A DNA stretch of 64,000 nucleotides, from positions 29,961,001 through 30,025,000 of the forward strand of contig BSWB01000003.1 in NCBI GenBank assembly GCA_033239125.1. Direction: 5' to 3'. Shown here one piece after another: positions 35,565-46,616 of this stretch. Position numbers and translations under genes: made by a program. Under the pieces are notes generated by a model that saw only the letters and a program-made list of their open reading frames with translations, did no database searches and was not told where the DNA came from. Source of the DNA: Fagopyrum homotropicum (Eukaryota; Streptophyta; Magnoliopsida; Caryophyllales; Polygonaceae). Numbering within the stretch: the first letter of the stretch is position 1; the number at the start of each line of letters is the position of its first letter.

Positions 35565-35638
<74 letters not shown>
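35565..35638. repeat. AT microsatellite
   Basis: A run of about 74 bp of (AT)n. The same place in the 3' LTR (about 43700-43723) has about 24 bp, which accounts for the length difference between the two LTRs of E. Confidence 0.9.
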
Positions 35639-35642
<4 letters not shown>

Positions 35643-36223
35643 ACATATAAGTACATATACATTCAGTCACGAAAGGTTAACGGAAGCTAGCGTATGACGA
35701 GTACCTAAATATATATATATACATTATATTATATAAAATTTTGCTTGCGAATTTGGGTTGGTGAAATATCAAAGTATGTGAATTTATATATGTATACCTA
35801 AATACCTAAGAACTTCGGATGTTATATAATTGGAGGGAATGTTAAAATGCACGAAAGTATATAATTATATATACATAGATATGTGGATATATATACGAAT
35901 TGTTAATAACCGAAAATGAAGTAATGTGATTCCAGACGACGAGTAGACGAGATAAATTTTTATAACCTTAGTAACTATTTTGAGAAGTAACCATAGATTA
36001 GAAAGGTGTTCCAAAAGAAATATTAGAGGTTAAGAAGTGATCCAGAGAATTATCTATACTAAGGGTAAAACGGTCTTTTACCGTATGAGAATCGTTCTTC
36101 CGTAATTCCTTCGTATGAGGTTGGACATAGAAATGTGATATTGATACACGTGCCTTCATTGACAGGCGCTTGAGTTATCGAGTACGGATTATCTGAAGAG
36201 TGTTAGAAAGTATTGTGACTCAG

Positions 36224-36242
36224 GTAAGTCCTTGCGACTTAC
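36224..36242 (+). promoter_or_regulatory. LTR hairpin enclosing a 5' splice-site consensus
   Basis: CAG|GTAAGTC, loop CTTGC, GACTTAC: a perfect 7-bp stem. A polypyrimidine-CAG (TTATTCTTGTACAG) ends at 37260, directly before the gag ATG, and could serve as its 3' splice site. Confidence 0.5.
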
Positions 36243-36995
36243 TTAGCCAGTTTCTGAGTGTTAGTTGAGTGATAGTAGTGGTGTGTGCTATTGCTTGATT
36301 TAATAATAATAACTTGCTAGGACGACTGTTATTATTTACTTAGGGCCCAAGTGTATGTATAACGGGCCGTGACATCACTGCCCAGCTCTGACAGGAGACT
36401 GGGAGGTTCTCTATACCCAGACCATACAGGTACAAGGTGAGATGCATCGGATCCATTCCTGATGGTTACACGGGGGCGGAGGCGAGGTTTGGGAATCCCT
36501 CGTGTCACAAAATAAGTATCACTAGAGTGAACGATTAAATTAAAGCAAGATAATAAAACGGACTTGTTTGAAAGCATGCTGAGTGTTTATGTTTATCTGA
36601 GTGTGTTTGTGCTGCTATTATTCTACTAATATTTAGATAACTAGCTAACGGTTCCTCTTGTTGTTGTTTTAAATTTACCGCAGGTTAGATCAGCAGCTGA
36701 GTGATCCGGAAGTAGTGGTCAGCCGGGTCTCCGTACTCCTTAGAGCGGGGTTGGGGTTGTTTTGTCTTCCTTTCTTTTGGTTAAGACTATTGTTCTTTCT
36801 CTTGTTTAAGAACTGTAGGCTGCTAGACTTTGTTGCATTCATTACTCTAAAAACATGTTTTTTATGAATTTCGGTTTCCTTATTTGTGTCTTGTTGCAAG
36901 GTCCTAGTAATGTTGTTGTCAAACTGAGGTCGGGACCCATTGTGAGGTCCTAACCAGTAATACTCCGAGTTCTGAAAATTCGGGGTGTTACAACA

Positions 36996-37011
36996 TGGTA
37001 TCAGAGCCAGG
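36996..37011 (+). promoter_or_regulatory. Primer-binding site of element E (tRNA-iMet)
   Basis: TGGTATCAGAGCCAGG begins 3 bp after the LTR end, the standard initiator-Met primer site of plant chromoviruses. Confidence 0.93.
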
Positions 37012-37260
37012 TTGGCAACAATGGCACTTGAAATCTTCTGAAAGACCGAATAAGTTTTAAGCAGAACCCGAAAAGGGATCTGAGTTTTAAAAAGAAAACT
37101 TTTGGTTTTAAATGCATGCATAGTCTGGTTGGGAATAGAAAAGTACGGCTGACCACCACTACTACCGCGGATCTCAGTGTGCTTAGTTGGACTTTAGGTT
37201 ACTGTAGTTGGACTTTTGGACTTTCAGCTAGTAGTAATTATAGTTTTTATTCTTGTACAG

Positions 37261-39231
37261 ATGGCACGTACTAGAGCTACGCTAGCTACTGGTCGAGGCA
37301 GAGGTCGTCCACCTCTCCCTCCAGCTGGACCAGGTAGGGGAGATAGGACCCCTACAATTAGAGGACGCGGCCGTGGAGGTAGACCCCCACTAGCCCGAGG
37401 TCGAGGTCGAGCTCCACGAGAGGATCCCCCGGCAGTGATCATGCCAGAGGCTGGAGTAGAGGAAGTAGCTGAGAGTGTTGGTCCTGAGGTCAGGAATGAG
37501 ACCGTTGCTAGGTCTGGAGCACAGAGAGCACGTTCGACAAAGTCAGGACGTGTTTCCATTGGAGCGACTGAGTACAAAGAGTACCGAGCCTACGTTGAGC
37601 GTAGGAAGGAGGCTGCTAGGACAGAGAGACTTACCCAGGTACCACCAGTACCGGTTAGATCTGTCCAGGTGACACAGGAAGCTCCTCAGGTGCCAGCGGT
37701 ACCAGAGAGGAGAGTTGTGACTGATAGAGCTCCTACTGGGACTAGAGCACCAAGGCCAGATGAGTGGTTGAAGGCTTTCAACTCTCAGAAGGTCCCCTCA
37801 TATAATGGAGAGATAGGATTGGAGGTGGAGCACTGGATTGGGCAGGTAGAGACTGCGTTAGAGGCAATACGCTGCCTAGAGGATCGGCAAGTGGACTTGG
37901 TGCAGACTTGCTTCACTGGAGATGCTCATTCCTGGTGGCGGACCATGCGTAGTCGAGTCACCAGTTGGGAGCAGATGAGGAGCATTGTTAGAGACAGATA
38001 CTGCCCTGTTTCGTTGAGGAGGGAGAGATCCCAGGACTTCATTGAGGCTGGATTTGAGGACGTCCCGATCGCTGCTGCCATCAAGAAGTTCCAGAAGGAA
38101 CTGACACTGCTTGGACCAGCTGCACCTCCTGAGGAACAGCATGTCTATCTCTTTTCCCGGAGATTGAGAGAGAGTACTCGGTCTTATCTGGCAGGATTTC
38201 GCTGTGAGACTCTGTCAGACTATCAGGATAGAGCATCTGCGTATGAGAGAGACAGACCAGGGTCTAGGAGAGCTGCTCAGTATGACAGGCCGGATAAGCG
38301 GCAAAGGACAGGTTATGCCAGCGGTAGTTCAGGAGTAGCTGCTTTTGGACGGGGACAGACTCAGGGGCGACAGAGCCATACAGCTACTGGTCAGACTTCA
38401 GCTGGTAGCTTGCAGTGCCACAACTGCAATAGTTATGGACATATCCGATCGAACTGCACGAAGCCAGCGGTGACTTGCTTCCAGTGTGGCAAGGTTGGAC
38501 ATAGAGTTGCATTCTGCCGTCAGGGCAAGGCTCCATCCCAGCAGGGTTCTTCTCCTGCAGGCTTATCAGGGAGTGTACAGAGACCGCCACAGTACCGGAC
38601 TCCGAGTCAGCAGCAGCAGTACAGAGCTCCTAGTCAGCAGCAGTCTTACAGAGCTCCAGGACACACACCACCACAGAGTTCTATGCAGGGATCAGGTCGG
38701 GGTAGAGGACGTGGTAGTGTGGCTGATACTAGAGGAGCTCAGGCACGAGTGTTTGAGTTGAGAGATGCTGAGCAGCCAGATGCACCTACTGCCACAGGTA
38801 CGATCCAGATTCATGACTTACCTGTACGAGTTTTATTTGATACGGGTGCTACACATTCCTTCATATCTGATGCATGCGTAGATAGGTTGTCCTTAGCTAC
38901 TGTAGAGGGGATACCTTTTACGATAGGCTTACCTGATGGGAGTAAGGTAAGAGGGACTAGAGAGATCTTTGGATGTCCTGTTCGCATGGGAGATCGAGAC
39001 TGGCTAGTTAATTTTCTAGTCATGCCCTTAGCTCATGAGGATGTCATTTTAGGGATAGACTGGATGAGGAAACACGGAGCAGTCTTAGACATTGGTAAGA
39101 GGACAGTGACCGTTGCCACGGAGGAGGGCCATAGGATAATATTCCGAGGTTGGGACCTCGGAAAGTCAGGTACAGTTATCAGTGCAGTGAGAGCAGCGAG
39201 ACTGATAGCCCAGGGTTGCGAAGCCTTCTAG
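37261..39231 (+). CDS. gag-protease of element E
   Basis: 656 residues from the ATG at 37261, chosen because upstream in-frame sequence has no ATG and the MARTRATLATGRG start is basic and typical. It has an Arg/Gly-rich N-terminus, the capsid (Retrotrans_gag) region with GDAHSWWRTM and WEQMRSIVRDRYCP (about residues 190-275), two zinc knuckles CHNCNSYGHIRSNC and CFQCGKVGHRVAFC (about 390-430), then a Gln-rich linker. The protease has RVLFDTGATHSFIS (about 520-535) and VILGIDWM. The frame ends in TAG at 39229-39231, after GCEAF; the same frame continues into RT, so the stop truncates a normal Gag-Pol polyprotein. Confidence 0.93.
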   Translation: MARTRATLATGRGRGRPPLPPAGPGRGDRTPTIRGRGRGGRPPLARGRGRAPREDPPAVIMPEAGVEEVAESVGPEVRNETVARSGAQRARSTKSGRVSIGATEYKEYRAYVERRKEAARTERLTQVPPVPVRSVQVTQEAPQVPAVPERRVVTDRAPTGTRAPRPDEWLKAFNSQKVPSYNGEIGLEVEHWIGQVETALEAIRCLEDRQVDLVQTCFTGDAHSWWRTMRSRVTSWEQMRSIVRDRYCPVSLRRERSQDFIEAGFEDVPIAAAIKKFQKELTLLGPAAPPEEQHVYLFSRRLRESTRSYLAGFRCETLSDYQDRASAYERDRPGSRRAAQYDRPDKRQRTGYASGSSGVAAFGRGQTQGRQSHTATGQTSAGSLQCHNCNSYGHIRSNCTKPAVTCFQCGKVGHRVAFCRQGKAPSQQGSSPAGLSGSVQRPPQYRTPSQQQQYRAPSQQQSYRAPGHTPPQSSMQGSGRGRGRGSVADTRGAQARVFELRDAEQPDAPTATGTIQIHDLPVRVLFDTGATHSFISDACVDRLSLATVEGIPFTIGLPDGSKVRGTREIFGCPVRMGDRDWLVNFLVMPLAHEDVILGIDWMRKHGAVLDIGKRTVTVATEEGHRIIFRGWDLGKSGTVISAVRAARLIAQGCEAF

Positions 39232-39240
39232 TGTTATGCC

Positions 39241-40833
39241 ATGAAGGAAAGCAAGAGCCTGACTATAGAGGAGATACCTGTTGCATGCGAGTTTGCAGAG
39301 GTATTCAGTGACGACCTGCCAGGGCTACCCCCACAGAGGAGCGTGGATTTCAGCATTGACTTGGAGCCGGGCACGAGACCTATCTCGAAGGCCCCGTACC
39401 GTATGGCACCTGTAGAGCTGCTTGAACTGAAGAAGCAGTTAGAGGAGCTGGCAGAGAAGGGTTTTATACGCCCCAGTGTGTCTCCTTGGGGTGCGCCAGT
39501 GTTGTTTGTGAAGAAGAAGGACGGATCGATGAGGCTGTGCATAGACTACAAAGAACTGAACAAAGTAACCATCAAGAACAAGTATCCACTGCCACGCATA
39601 GATGATCTATTGGACCAGTTGCATGGAGCGTCCGTGTTCTCGAGGATAGACTTGAGGTCAGGTTACCACCAGTTGAGGGTGAGAGATCAGGACATACCTA
39701 AGACGGCATTCCGGACTAGGTATGGTCATTATGAGTTCGTAGTGATGCCATTCGGGCTCACTAATGCACCAGCGGTGTTCATGGAGTTGATGAATGGGAT
39801 ATTCATTGACTTCTTAGACCAGTTTGTAGTGGTCTTCATTGACGACATCCTAGTCTACTCTAGGAGTCGGGAGGAGCATGCCGGACACTTGAGGACAGTA
39901 CTGCAGATTTTACAGGAGAGCCAGCTATACGCTAAGCTATCCAAGTGCGAGTTTTGGATGTCAGAGGTGGCTTTCTTAGGTCATGTGGTGACTGCTGAGG
40001 GTATTAAGGTCGATCCGGCGAAGATCGAGTCAGTGTCTTCCTGGCAACCTCCTAAGAATGTTAAGGAGGTTCGCAGCTTTTTGGGTTTAGCAGGTTACTA
40101 CCGCCGGTTTGTGGAAGGGTTCTCTTTGATTGCCCGACCACTTACTTGTCTTCTGAGGAAGACCACTCGGTTTGTCTGGTCTGAGCCGTGTCAGCAGAGT
40201 TTTGAGGAGCTGAAAAGGAGATTGACGTCCGCTCCGATTTTAGCACAGCCTGAGGGTATTGATGACTTTGTGGTATACAGTGATGCATCCAAGCTGGGCT
40301 TGGGGTGTGTTTTGATGCAGAGGGGTAAGGTCATAGCCTATGCGTCTCGACAGTTGAAGACGTATGAGGAGAACTACCCCACACATGATCTAGAGTTGGC
40401 TGCAGTAGTCCATGCTCTTAAGATCTGGCGTCACTATCTCTATGGAGCGACATGTCAGATCTTTATAGACCACAAGAGTCTGAAGTACATATTCACTCAG
40501 AGGGAGTTGAATAATCGCCAGAGGCGGTGGTTAGAGCTGATCAAGGACTTCGACCTTGAGATCCTTTACCACCCCGGAAAGGCGAATGTGGTAGCTGATG
40601 CTTTGAGCCGTAAGACGCCTAGAGAGAGGGCGATAGCCCGGTTGACAGTACAGCCTCAGTTGCAGAGGGACTTGGCTTGGTTGGAGATAGAGGTTCAGTT
40701 TCCCGATACGGATGGTCAGCTGTCTACCATGGAGTTACTCCCTGATCTGTTGGATGAGATCCGACAGAAGCAGGGGACTTGCCCTACTTTGACCAGGATC
40801 CGAGACAGGATGTCTCGAGATGAGGCCCCATAG
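39241..40833 (+). CDS. Reverse transcriptase-RNase H of element E
   Basis: Same frame as gag-protease. RT: GFIRPSVSPWGAPVLFVKKK, CIDYKELNKVTIKNKYPLPR, FSRIDLRSGYHQLRV, MPFGLTNAPAVFMELMN and the catalytic VVFIDDILVYS. RNase H: VYSDASKLGLGCVLMQ, IAYASRQLKTYEENYPTHDLE, FIDHKSLKYIFTQ and KANVVADALSRK. It ends in an in-frame TAG at 40831-40833 after DEAP, where relatives have a Gln codon; CAG to TAG is a single C-to-T change. With TAG codons on both sides, this part could be made only by readthrough. Confidence 0.93.
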   Translation: MKESKSLTIEEIPVACEFAEVFSDDLPGLPPQRSVDFSIDLEPGTRPISKAPYRMAPVELLELKKQLEELAEKGFIRPSVSPWGAPVLFVKKKDGSMRLCIDYKELNKVTIKNKYPLPRIDDLLDQLHGASVFSRIDLRSGYHQLRVRDQDIPKTAFRTRYGHYEFVVMPFGLTNAPAVFMELMNGIFIDFLDQFVVVFIDDILVYSRSREEHAGHLRTVLQILQESQLYAKLSKCEFWMSEVAFLGHVVTAEGIKVDPAKIESVSSWQPPKNVKEVRSFLGLAGYYRRFVEGFSLIARPLTCLLRKTTRFVWSEPCQQSFEELKRRLTSAPILAQPEGIDDFVVYSDASKLGLGCVLMQRGKVIAYASRQLKTYEENYPTHDLELAAVVHALKIWRHYLYGATCQIFIDHKSLKYIFTQRELNNRQRRWLELIKDFDLEILYHPGKANVVADALSRKTPRERAIARLTVQPQLQRDLAWLEIEVQFPDTDGQLSTMELLPDLLDEIRQKQGTCPTLTRIRDRMSRDEAP

Positions 40834-40854
40834 TTTACTATTGGTGCAGATGGA

Positions 40855-42192
40855 GTGATGAGACGTCAGGACCGCGTTTGTGTACCGTCAGACAGTGAGT
40901 TGAGACAGAGGATACTAGGTGAGGCTCATGCTACCCCATACTCAGTACATCCTGGAGCAAGTAAGATGTACAAGGATGTGAGACGGTCCTTCTGGTGGGA
41001 TGGTTTAAAGCCCGATGTGACTCGATATGTAGCTCAGTGCGCGACCTGCCAGCAGGTCAAGATTGAGCACCGTAGGTCTGGAGGAGAGCTCCACCCACTT
41101 CCAGTGCCACAGTGGAAGTGGGAGGATATATCTATGGATTTTGTCACTGGTTTGAGACTCAGCAGAGGATTTGATGCTATTTGGGAAGTGGTAGACCGCC
41201 TGACGAAGACCGCACGTTTCATTCCGATTAAGGAGACGTGGCCGGTGAGTCGTCTGGCTGAGGAGTTCACCAGGCACATCGTGAGACTCCATGGGGTACC
41301 GAGGACTATTGTCTCTGACCGAGATGGACGTTTCACCTCGAGATTTTGGCAGCAGGTACATACGGCTTTGGGTACGAGTCTCCACTTCACTACCGCCTAT
41401 CATCCACAGACAGAGGGGCAGTCTGAGAGGACCATTCAGACCTTAGAGGACATGCTTCGGGCGTGTGTACTTGATTGGGGACAGGTATGGCCAGATCATC
41501 TTCCACTGGTAGAGTTTTCGTATAACAATAGCTGGCACGCATCTATTGGGATGGCTCCTTATGAGGCTCTGTACGGGCGGAGATGTCGTACACCCTTATG
41601 TTGGGATGAGCCTAGCAGAGTTGATGGAGTAGCTCCAGATCAGGTACAGGATGACATCGCTCGGATTGCCCTAGTCCGAGAGCGGATGTTAGCAGCCCAG
41701 AGTCGTCAGAAGTCCTACGCCGACAAAAGGCGTCGACCTTTGGAGTTTAGGGTGGGTGCTCAGGTGTGGTTGAGAGTGTCACCCACGAGAGGAGTCAGGC
41801 GTTTCGGCATTAAGGGGAAGCTGAGTCCCCGATATGTCGGACCTTTTGAGATCTTAGAGAGAGAGGGAGAGGTGGCCTACAGACTAGCACTACCACCGAG
41901 ACTAGAGAGTGTTCATCCGGTCTTTCATGTATCTCAGTTGAGAGAGTACATTCCGGATCCGAGACACGTCATCAGCCATGAGGACCTGATAGTTGAGCCT
42001 GACCATACATTTGTAGAGCACCCAGTAGCTGTCTTAGAACGCAGTACTAGACGTCTGCGATCCAAGGAGATACCTATGCTGAGGATCCACTGGTCTAGGA
42101 GAGGAGCTGATGAGGCCACTTGGGAGACTGAGGATAGTATTAGACGTAACTATCCCGAGTTCTTTGCGGGGTTAGAGGCTGTTTCTGGTTGA
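40855..42192 (+). CDS. Integrase with chromodomain of element E
   Basis: Still the same frame. Zinc-binding region with HATPYSVHPGASKMYKDV and CATCQQVK; catalytic core with ISMDFVTGL (first Asp), IVSDRDGRFTSRFW (second Asp) and SERTIQTLEDML (Glu); a C-terminal GPF/Y-type region RYVGPFEILE; and a tail KEIPMLRIHWSRRGADEATW matching the chromodomain of Tekay-type chromoviruses, which steers insertion to heterochromatin in this group. It stops at TGA, 42190-42192. Confidence 0.93.
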   Translation: MMRRQDRVCVPSDSELRQRILGEAHATPYSVHPGASKMYKDVRRSFWWDGLKPDVTRYVAQCATCQQVKIEHRRSGGELHPLPVPQWKWEDISMDFVTGLRLSRGFDAIWEVVDRLTKTARFIPIKETWPVSRLAEEFTRHIVRLHGVPRTIVSDRDGRFTSRFWQQVHTALGTSLHFTTAYHPQTEGQSERTIQTLEDMLRACVLDWGQVWPDHLPLVEFSYNNSWHASIGMAPYEALYGRRCRTPLCWDEPSRVDGVAPDQVQDDIARIALVRERMLAAQSRQKSYADKRRRPLEFRVGAQVWLRVSPTRGVRRFGIKGKLSPRYVGPFEILEREGEVAYRLALPPRLESVHPVFHVSQLREYIPDPRHVISHEDLIVEPDHTFVEHPVAVLERSTRRLRSKEIPMLRIHWSRRGADEATWETEDSIRRNYPEFFAGLEAVSG

Positions 42193-42403
42193 CGAGTTAG
42201 TACTCGGATGTTGTGTTGTTTGACCTTTCAGTTTTCATATGGATTTGAGTGATTATGTTTTATGTGATGCCTGTCTACTTTGGTGATTGAATAGTTGCGT
42301 GTAGCTAACAAAAATGTCGAGAAAATTTAATATACCAAAGGAAGGCGCGATTAAAAGAATTATTCTAAGTTTCGGGACGAAACTTCTTTTAAGAGGGCAC
42401 TGA
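42193..42403 (+). other. Element E 3' untranslated region and PPT
   Basis: Non-coding. TTTCGGGACGAAACTTCTTT followed by AAGAGGGCACTGA leads into the 3' LTR at 42404. The first part could form a small hairpin (AGTTTCG/CGAAACT) and is also present in the old copy before 13963. Confidence 0.8.
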
Positions 42404-45077
42404 TGTAATAACCGAAATTTTTTTTAACATCAATCTTAAATAACTGGGTACATAAATAATTAATTAAAATAAAACAAGTATAAACGTTATCATTTTATGT
42501 GACTTTAAGTCACATAAAATGATGAAACGTTGTAACCGGAAATAATTTCCGTATCTTTAAAATAAAATAATAAATTACCTAATACAGAATTTAATTCCGT
42601 AATTATTTTCCGCAAATGCCCTACCAATCCGTACGAATAACGGGCATCGTTTCAACTCGTTTTAAGGAAGCAAAAGTGGGCCCAATGCTTTGAGTACCAA
42701 GCCCACCAGCCCAACTTATTAAACTAATCTGAACCCTAATCTAATATTACGTTAATCCTAATCTAAACCTAAACCTATCGCTTCCCTCATCTGCACTGCC
42801 GCTTCTCTTCTCCCTATTCCGCAACAGCATCAAAACCGAACGTGATCTTCAGCCTCCACCTGCCGCTCCGCAGCAACCGCCGGACCCTAGCCCTGCAACC
42901 GCCACCGCTGCGACCCTCAGGTGAGCCACCGACTCGGTCGATCCCTTCCGTTCCCTTTCTGTTTCGCAACAAACGGCCTAACCTTGGCATTCACGCAGCC
43001 GCTGCGAGGCACGCCTGTGAGCTCCGTCGCCGCTGCTGCCAACCACCGTCCAACGCCGCCGAACCTCCGCCGCTTTCCGTCGAGTCCGGTAAGAGTGCTG
43101 GCTTCCCTCTTTCCGTTCTTCTCTGTCCGAGACTCAACAGCCCCGTTTCTTCAGGAAGAGAAGACGCTGCTCCGCCTCGTATTACACCGGAGCCACCACA
43201 GCCTCGCCTGCCCGTCCTCCAGCCAGACCGCCGCCACCGCGCGACCTCCCGGACGATCGCCAGAATCACCGGAACCAGGTACGGCCGCCGCATCACCATT
43301 CCTCTTTCATCCCCTTCGAATTTCTGGTGGTTTGACTAACGGATTGCGGCTGCTACGCTGAACCAGCAGACCTTCGGCCTCACTGTTGCTCCGTACCCAG
43401 GACGTCGCCACCAGCGCAGCCGCCGGAACGCTAGCGCCGCTTAGGACCTTCTCGCCGGACTGCTACTCCGGTAACCGACCCCTCCACTCCTCATTTCCAC
43501 TGTAATGTGTACATGTGCAGGAAATGGATGATGAACATGTATCCTTACCACTGTAATACGTATGTAGGTAGGATATGTTGTAGAAATTCGTCCTCTGCAG
43601 TATATATATATATATACGTATAGAATGTTAAGTGTAGGAGATGTAAATGTGTATATAATTATATACGGGTACTAAGTTGGGTATGAACAAATGGATCGAA
43701 ATATATATATATATATATATATAGAATACATATAAGTACATATACATTCAGTCACGAAAGGTTAACGGAAGCTAGCGTATGACGAGTACCTAAATATATA
43801 TATATACATTATATTAAATAAAATTTTGCTTGCGAATTTGGGTTGGTGAAATATCAAAGTATGTGAATTTATATATGTATACCTAAATACCTAAGAACTT
43901 CGGATGTTATATAATTGGAGGGAATGTTAAAATGCACGAAAGTATATAATTATATATACATAGATATGTAGATATATATACGAATTGTTAATAACCGAAA
44001 ATGAAGTAATGTGATTCCAGACGACGAGTAGACGAGATAAATTTTTATAACCTTAGTAACTATTTTGAGAAGTAACCATAGATTAGAAAGGTGTTCCAAA
44101 AGAAATATTAGAGGTTAAGAAGTGATCCAGAGAATTATCTATACTAAGGGTAAAACGGTCTTTTACCGTATGAGAATCGTTCTTCCGTAATTCCTTCGTA
44201 TGAGGTTGGACATAGAAATGTGATATTGATACACGTGCCTTCATTGACAGGCGCTTGAGTTATCGAGTACGGATTATCTGAAGAGTGTTAGAAAGTATTG
44301 TGACTCAGGTAAGTCCTTGCGACTTACTTAGCCGGTTTCTGAGTGTTAGTTGAGTGATAGTAGTGGTGTGTGCTATTGCTTGATTTAATAATAATAACTT
44401 GCTAGGACGACTGTTATTATTTACGTAGGGCCCAAGTGTATGTATAACGGGCCGTGACATCACTGCCCAGCTCTGACAGGAGACTGGGAGGTTCTCTATA
44501 CCCAGACCATACAGGTACAAGGTGAGATGCATCGGATCCATTCCTGATGGTTACACGGGGGCGGAGGCGAGGTTTGGGAATCCCTCGTGTCACAAAATAA
44601 GTATCACTAGAGTGAACGAGTAAATTAAAGCAAGATAATAAAACGGACTTGTTTGAAAGCATGCTGAGTGTTTATGTTTATCTGAGTGTGTTTGTGCTGC
44701 TATTATTCTACTAATATTTAGATAACTAGCTAACGGTTCCTCTTGTTGTTGTTTTAGATTTACCGCAGGTTAGATCAGCAGCTGAGTGATCCGGAAGTAG
44801 TGGTCAGCCGGGTCTCCGTACTCCTTAGAGCGGGGTTGGGGTTGTTTTGTCTTCCTTTCTTTTGGTTAAGACTATTGTTCTTTCTCTTGTTTAAGAACTG
44901 TAGGCTGCTAGACTTTGTTGCATTCATTACTCTAAAAACATGTTTTTTATGAATTTCGGTTTCCTTATTTGTGTCTTGTTGCAAGGTCCTAGTAATGTTG
45001 TTGTCAAACTGAGGTCGGGACCCATTGTGAGGTCCTAACCAGTAATACTCCGAGTTCTGAAAATTCGGGGTGTTACA
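42404..45077 (+). repeat. Element E 3' LTR
   Basis: Co-linear with 34273-36992, with about a dozen single-base differences by eye and a shorter AT run. The GC-rich block keeps all four GT-AG candidate introns, and the hairpin is at 44309-44327. Confidence 0.95.
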
Positions 45078-45082
45078 AACCG
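45078..45082. repeat. Target-site duplication of element E, right
   Basis: AACCG, identical to 34268-34272. Confidence 0.88.
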
Positions 45083-46604
45083 GAACTTCCGGTTTGTATT
45101 TCTTGAGTCTATGACCATTGACCTTGAAGCTTCCACTCGTTTCGCTCCAAATCTCAACTGCACCATGAGGAAAAACATGTTTCACAACATAAGCTTCCAC
45201 TCGTTTCGTCCTTTCTTTATAGATTTTGGCATTCTCATAAGCGTTCAAACGCAGCTCCACCAGCTCGTTGATGTCCAATAGCCGCTTCTCGCCGGCTTCC
45301 TTGATGTCGAAGTTCAACCACTTGATCGCCCAATATGCCTTGTGTTCTAACTCAACGGGCAAATGACAAGACTTCCCATATACCAAATTATAAGGGGTGG
45401 TACCAATGGGAGTCTTAAATGCGGTCCTGTAGGCCCAAAGAGTGTGGTCCAATTTCATGGACCAATCCTTCCTCGTCCTAGAGACGGTTTTCTCCAAAAT
45501 TGCTTTAATTTCTCTATTCGAGATCTCGACCTATCCACTAGTTTGAGGGTGATAAGGGGTTGCTACCTTGTGGGTTACCCCATACTTCGATAGAAGTGCC
45601 TTAAACTTCCGGTTGATGAAGTGCGTCCCTCCATCGTTGATGATGATGCGTGGAGTCCCAAAACGTGGAAAGATAGTCCTGTTAAAGAACTTCACAACCA
45701 CCTTGGCGTCATTAGTGGGGGAAGCAATGGCTTCAACCCATCTAGAGACGTAATCAACTGCTAGAAGAATATAGAGGTTTCCTCTGGAGGATGGGAAAGG
45801 TCCCATGAAGCCTATCCCCCATACATCAAAGATTTCCACTTCTTGAATGTTATTAAGTGGCATTTCGTTCCTCCTAGACAAGTTCCCTGTTCTTTGGCAT
45901 GCATCACAAGAGACAACAAACGATTGCACATCCTTAAATAATGTAGGCCAAAAGAAACCGGAACGTAATACTTTAGCGCATGTTTTGTTGGCGATAGCAT
46001 GCCCTCCACAAGGAAGTGAGTGGCAATGCCGTATGACGCTATTAACCTCATCTTCTGGAATGCATCTTCGAAGCATCCCATCCGGCCCGCGCTTGAATAG
46101 CAGCAGTTCATCCCACTAGTATTGGCGCACGTCTTTGAAGAATTTCTTCCTTTCAGCGTACGTCAATCCGGGTGGTATTTCCTGGCAAACAAGATAATTA
46201 ACAATATCAGCATACCAAGGTCCTTTATTATCAGAAAGTTGGTGGAGAGAATGTTCCACCAACTGAGGATGAATGTCATAGAAGGGAGTAAGAAGTTTAA
46301 TATTTTCAGTGTTCTCAATTGACATCATCTCGCCTTCGACCTCGGTCGAGGCGCAGAGGCGTTGACCGAGATGTTCTTCAGTCGCCTCGCTCGGTCCAGA
46401 AAGTGCCTCGGTCGAGGTACTGTAACTGGAACCGAAACTGGAGATCTTCGTCTCCTGGATTAGTTTCTCAGTTTTAGCTCCTGGATCTTCTTCCAGCGCC
46501 TTTAGGCTCCGTATATCTGCATCACAAGAGGCATCTATACCTTCCTCCATTAAACTAAAACTAATAATTTTCTCAAGTGGATCTTTAGTAAGGATAGAGC
46601 TCAC
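45083..46604 (-). pseudogene. Protease-integrase linker and integrase of element A
   Basis: Minus strand, same frame as gag. After the protease comes SLMEEGIDASCDADIRSLKA, a linker with palindromic motifs (46330-46425), then IHPQLVEHSLHQLSDNKG and PWYADIVNYLVCQEIPPGL, which in element C follows RNase H; no RT or RNase H lies between. Integrase: HCHSLPCGGHA and CDACQRTGN (zinc site), WGIGFMGPF, IINDGGTHF, ISNREIKAILEKTV, TPIGTTPYNLVYGKSCHLP. The first catalytic Asp is Gly. Stops: TAG at 46116-46118 and TAG at 45531-45533 (CAG in B). The C-terminus is cut by element E at 45082 and resumes briefly at 34267. Confidence 0.9.
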
Positions 46605-46616
46605 TAATTCTCTCGA

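Larger units (their letters stand above)
34273..36992 (+). repeat. Element E 5' LTR
   Basis: TGTAATAACCG to GGGGTGTTACA. It has a 17-bp-arm palindrome at 34358-34392, a GC-rich block at 34640-35400 with intron-like segments, an (AT)n run at 35565-35638 and the hairpin with 5' splice-site consensus at 36224-36242. No clear TATA box is seen upstream of the GC-rich block. Confidence 0.95.
34273..45077 (+). mobile_element. Element E: Tekay/Del chromovirus, nearly intact
   Basis: A complete 10.8-kb element: LTRs 34273-36992 (2720 bp) and 42404-45077 (2674 bp), initiator-Met primer site, one long gag-protease-RT-RNase H-integrase-chromodomain frame with only two in-frame TAG stops, a purine-rich tract and the TSD AACCG. 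The LTRs differ by about 0.5% by eye apart from an AT microsatellite, so the insertion is recent. It sits inside element A. Confidence 0.95.
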
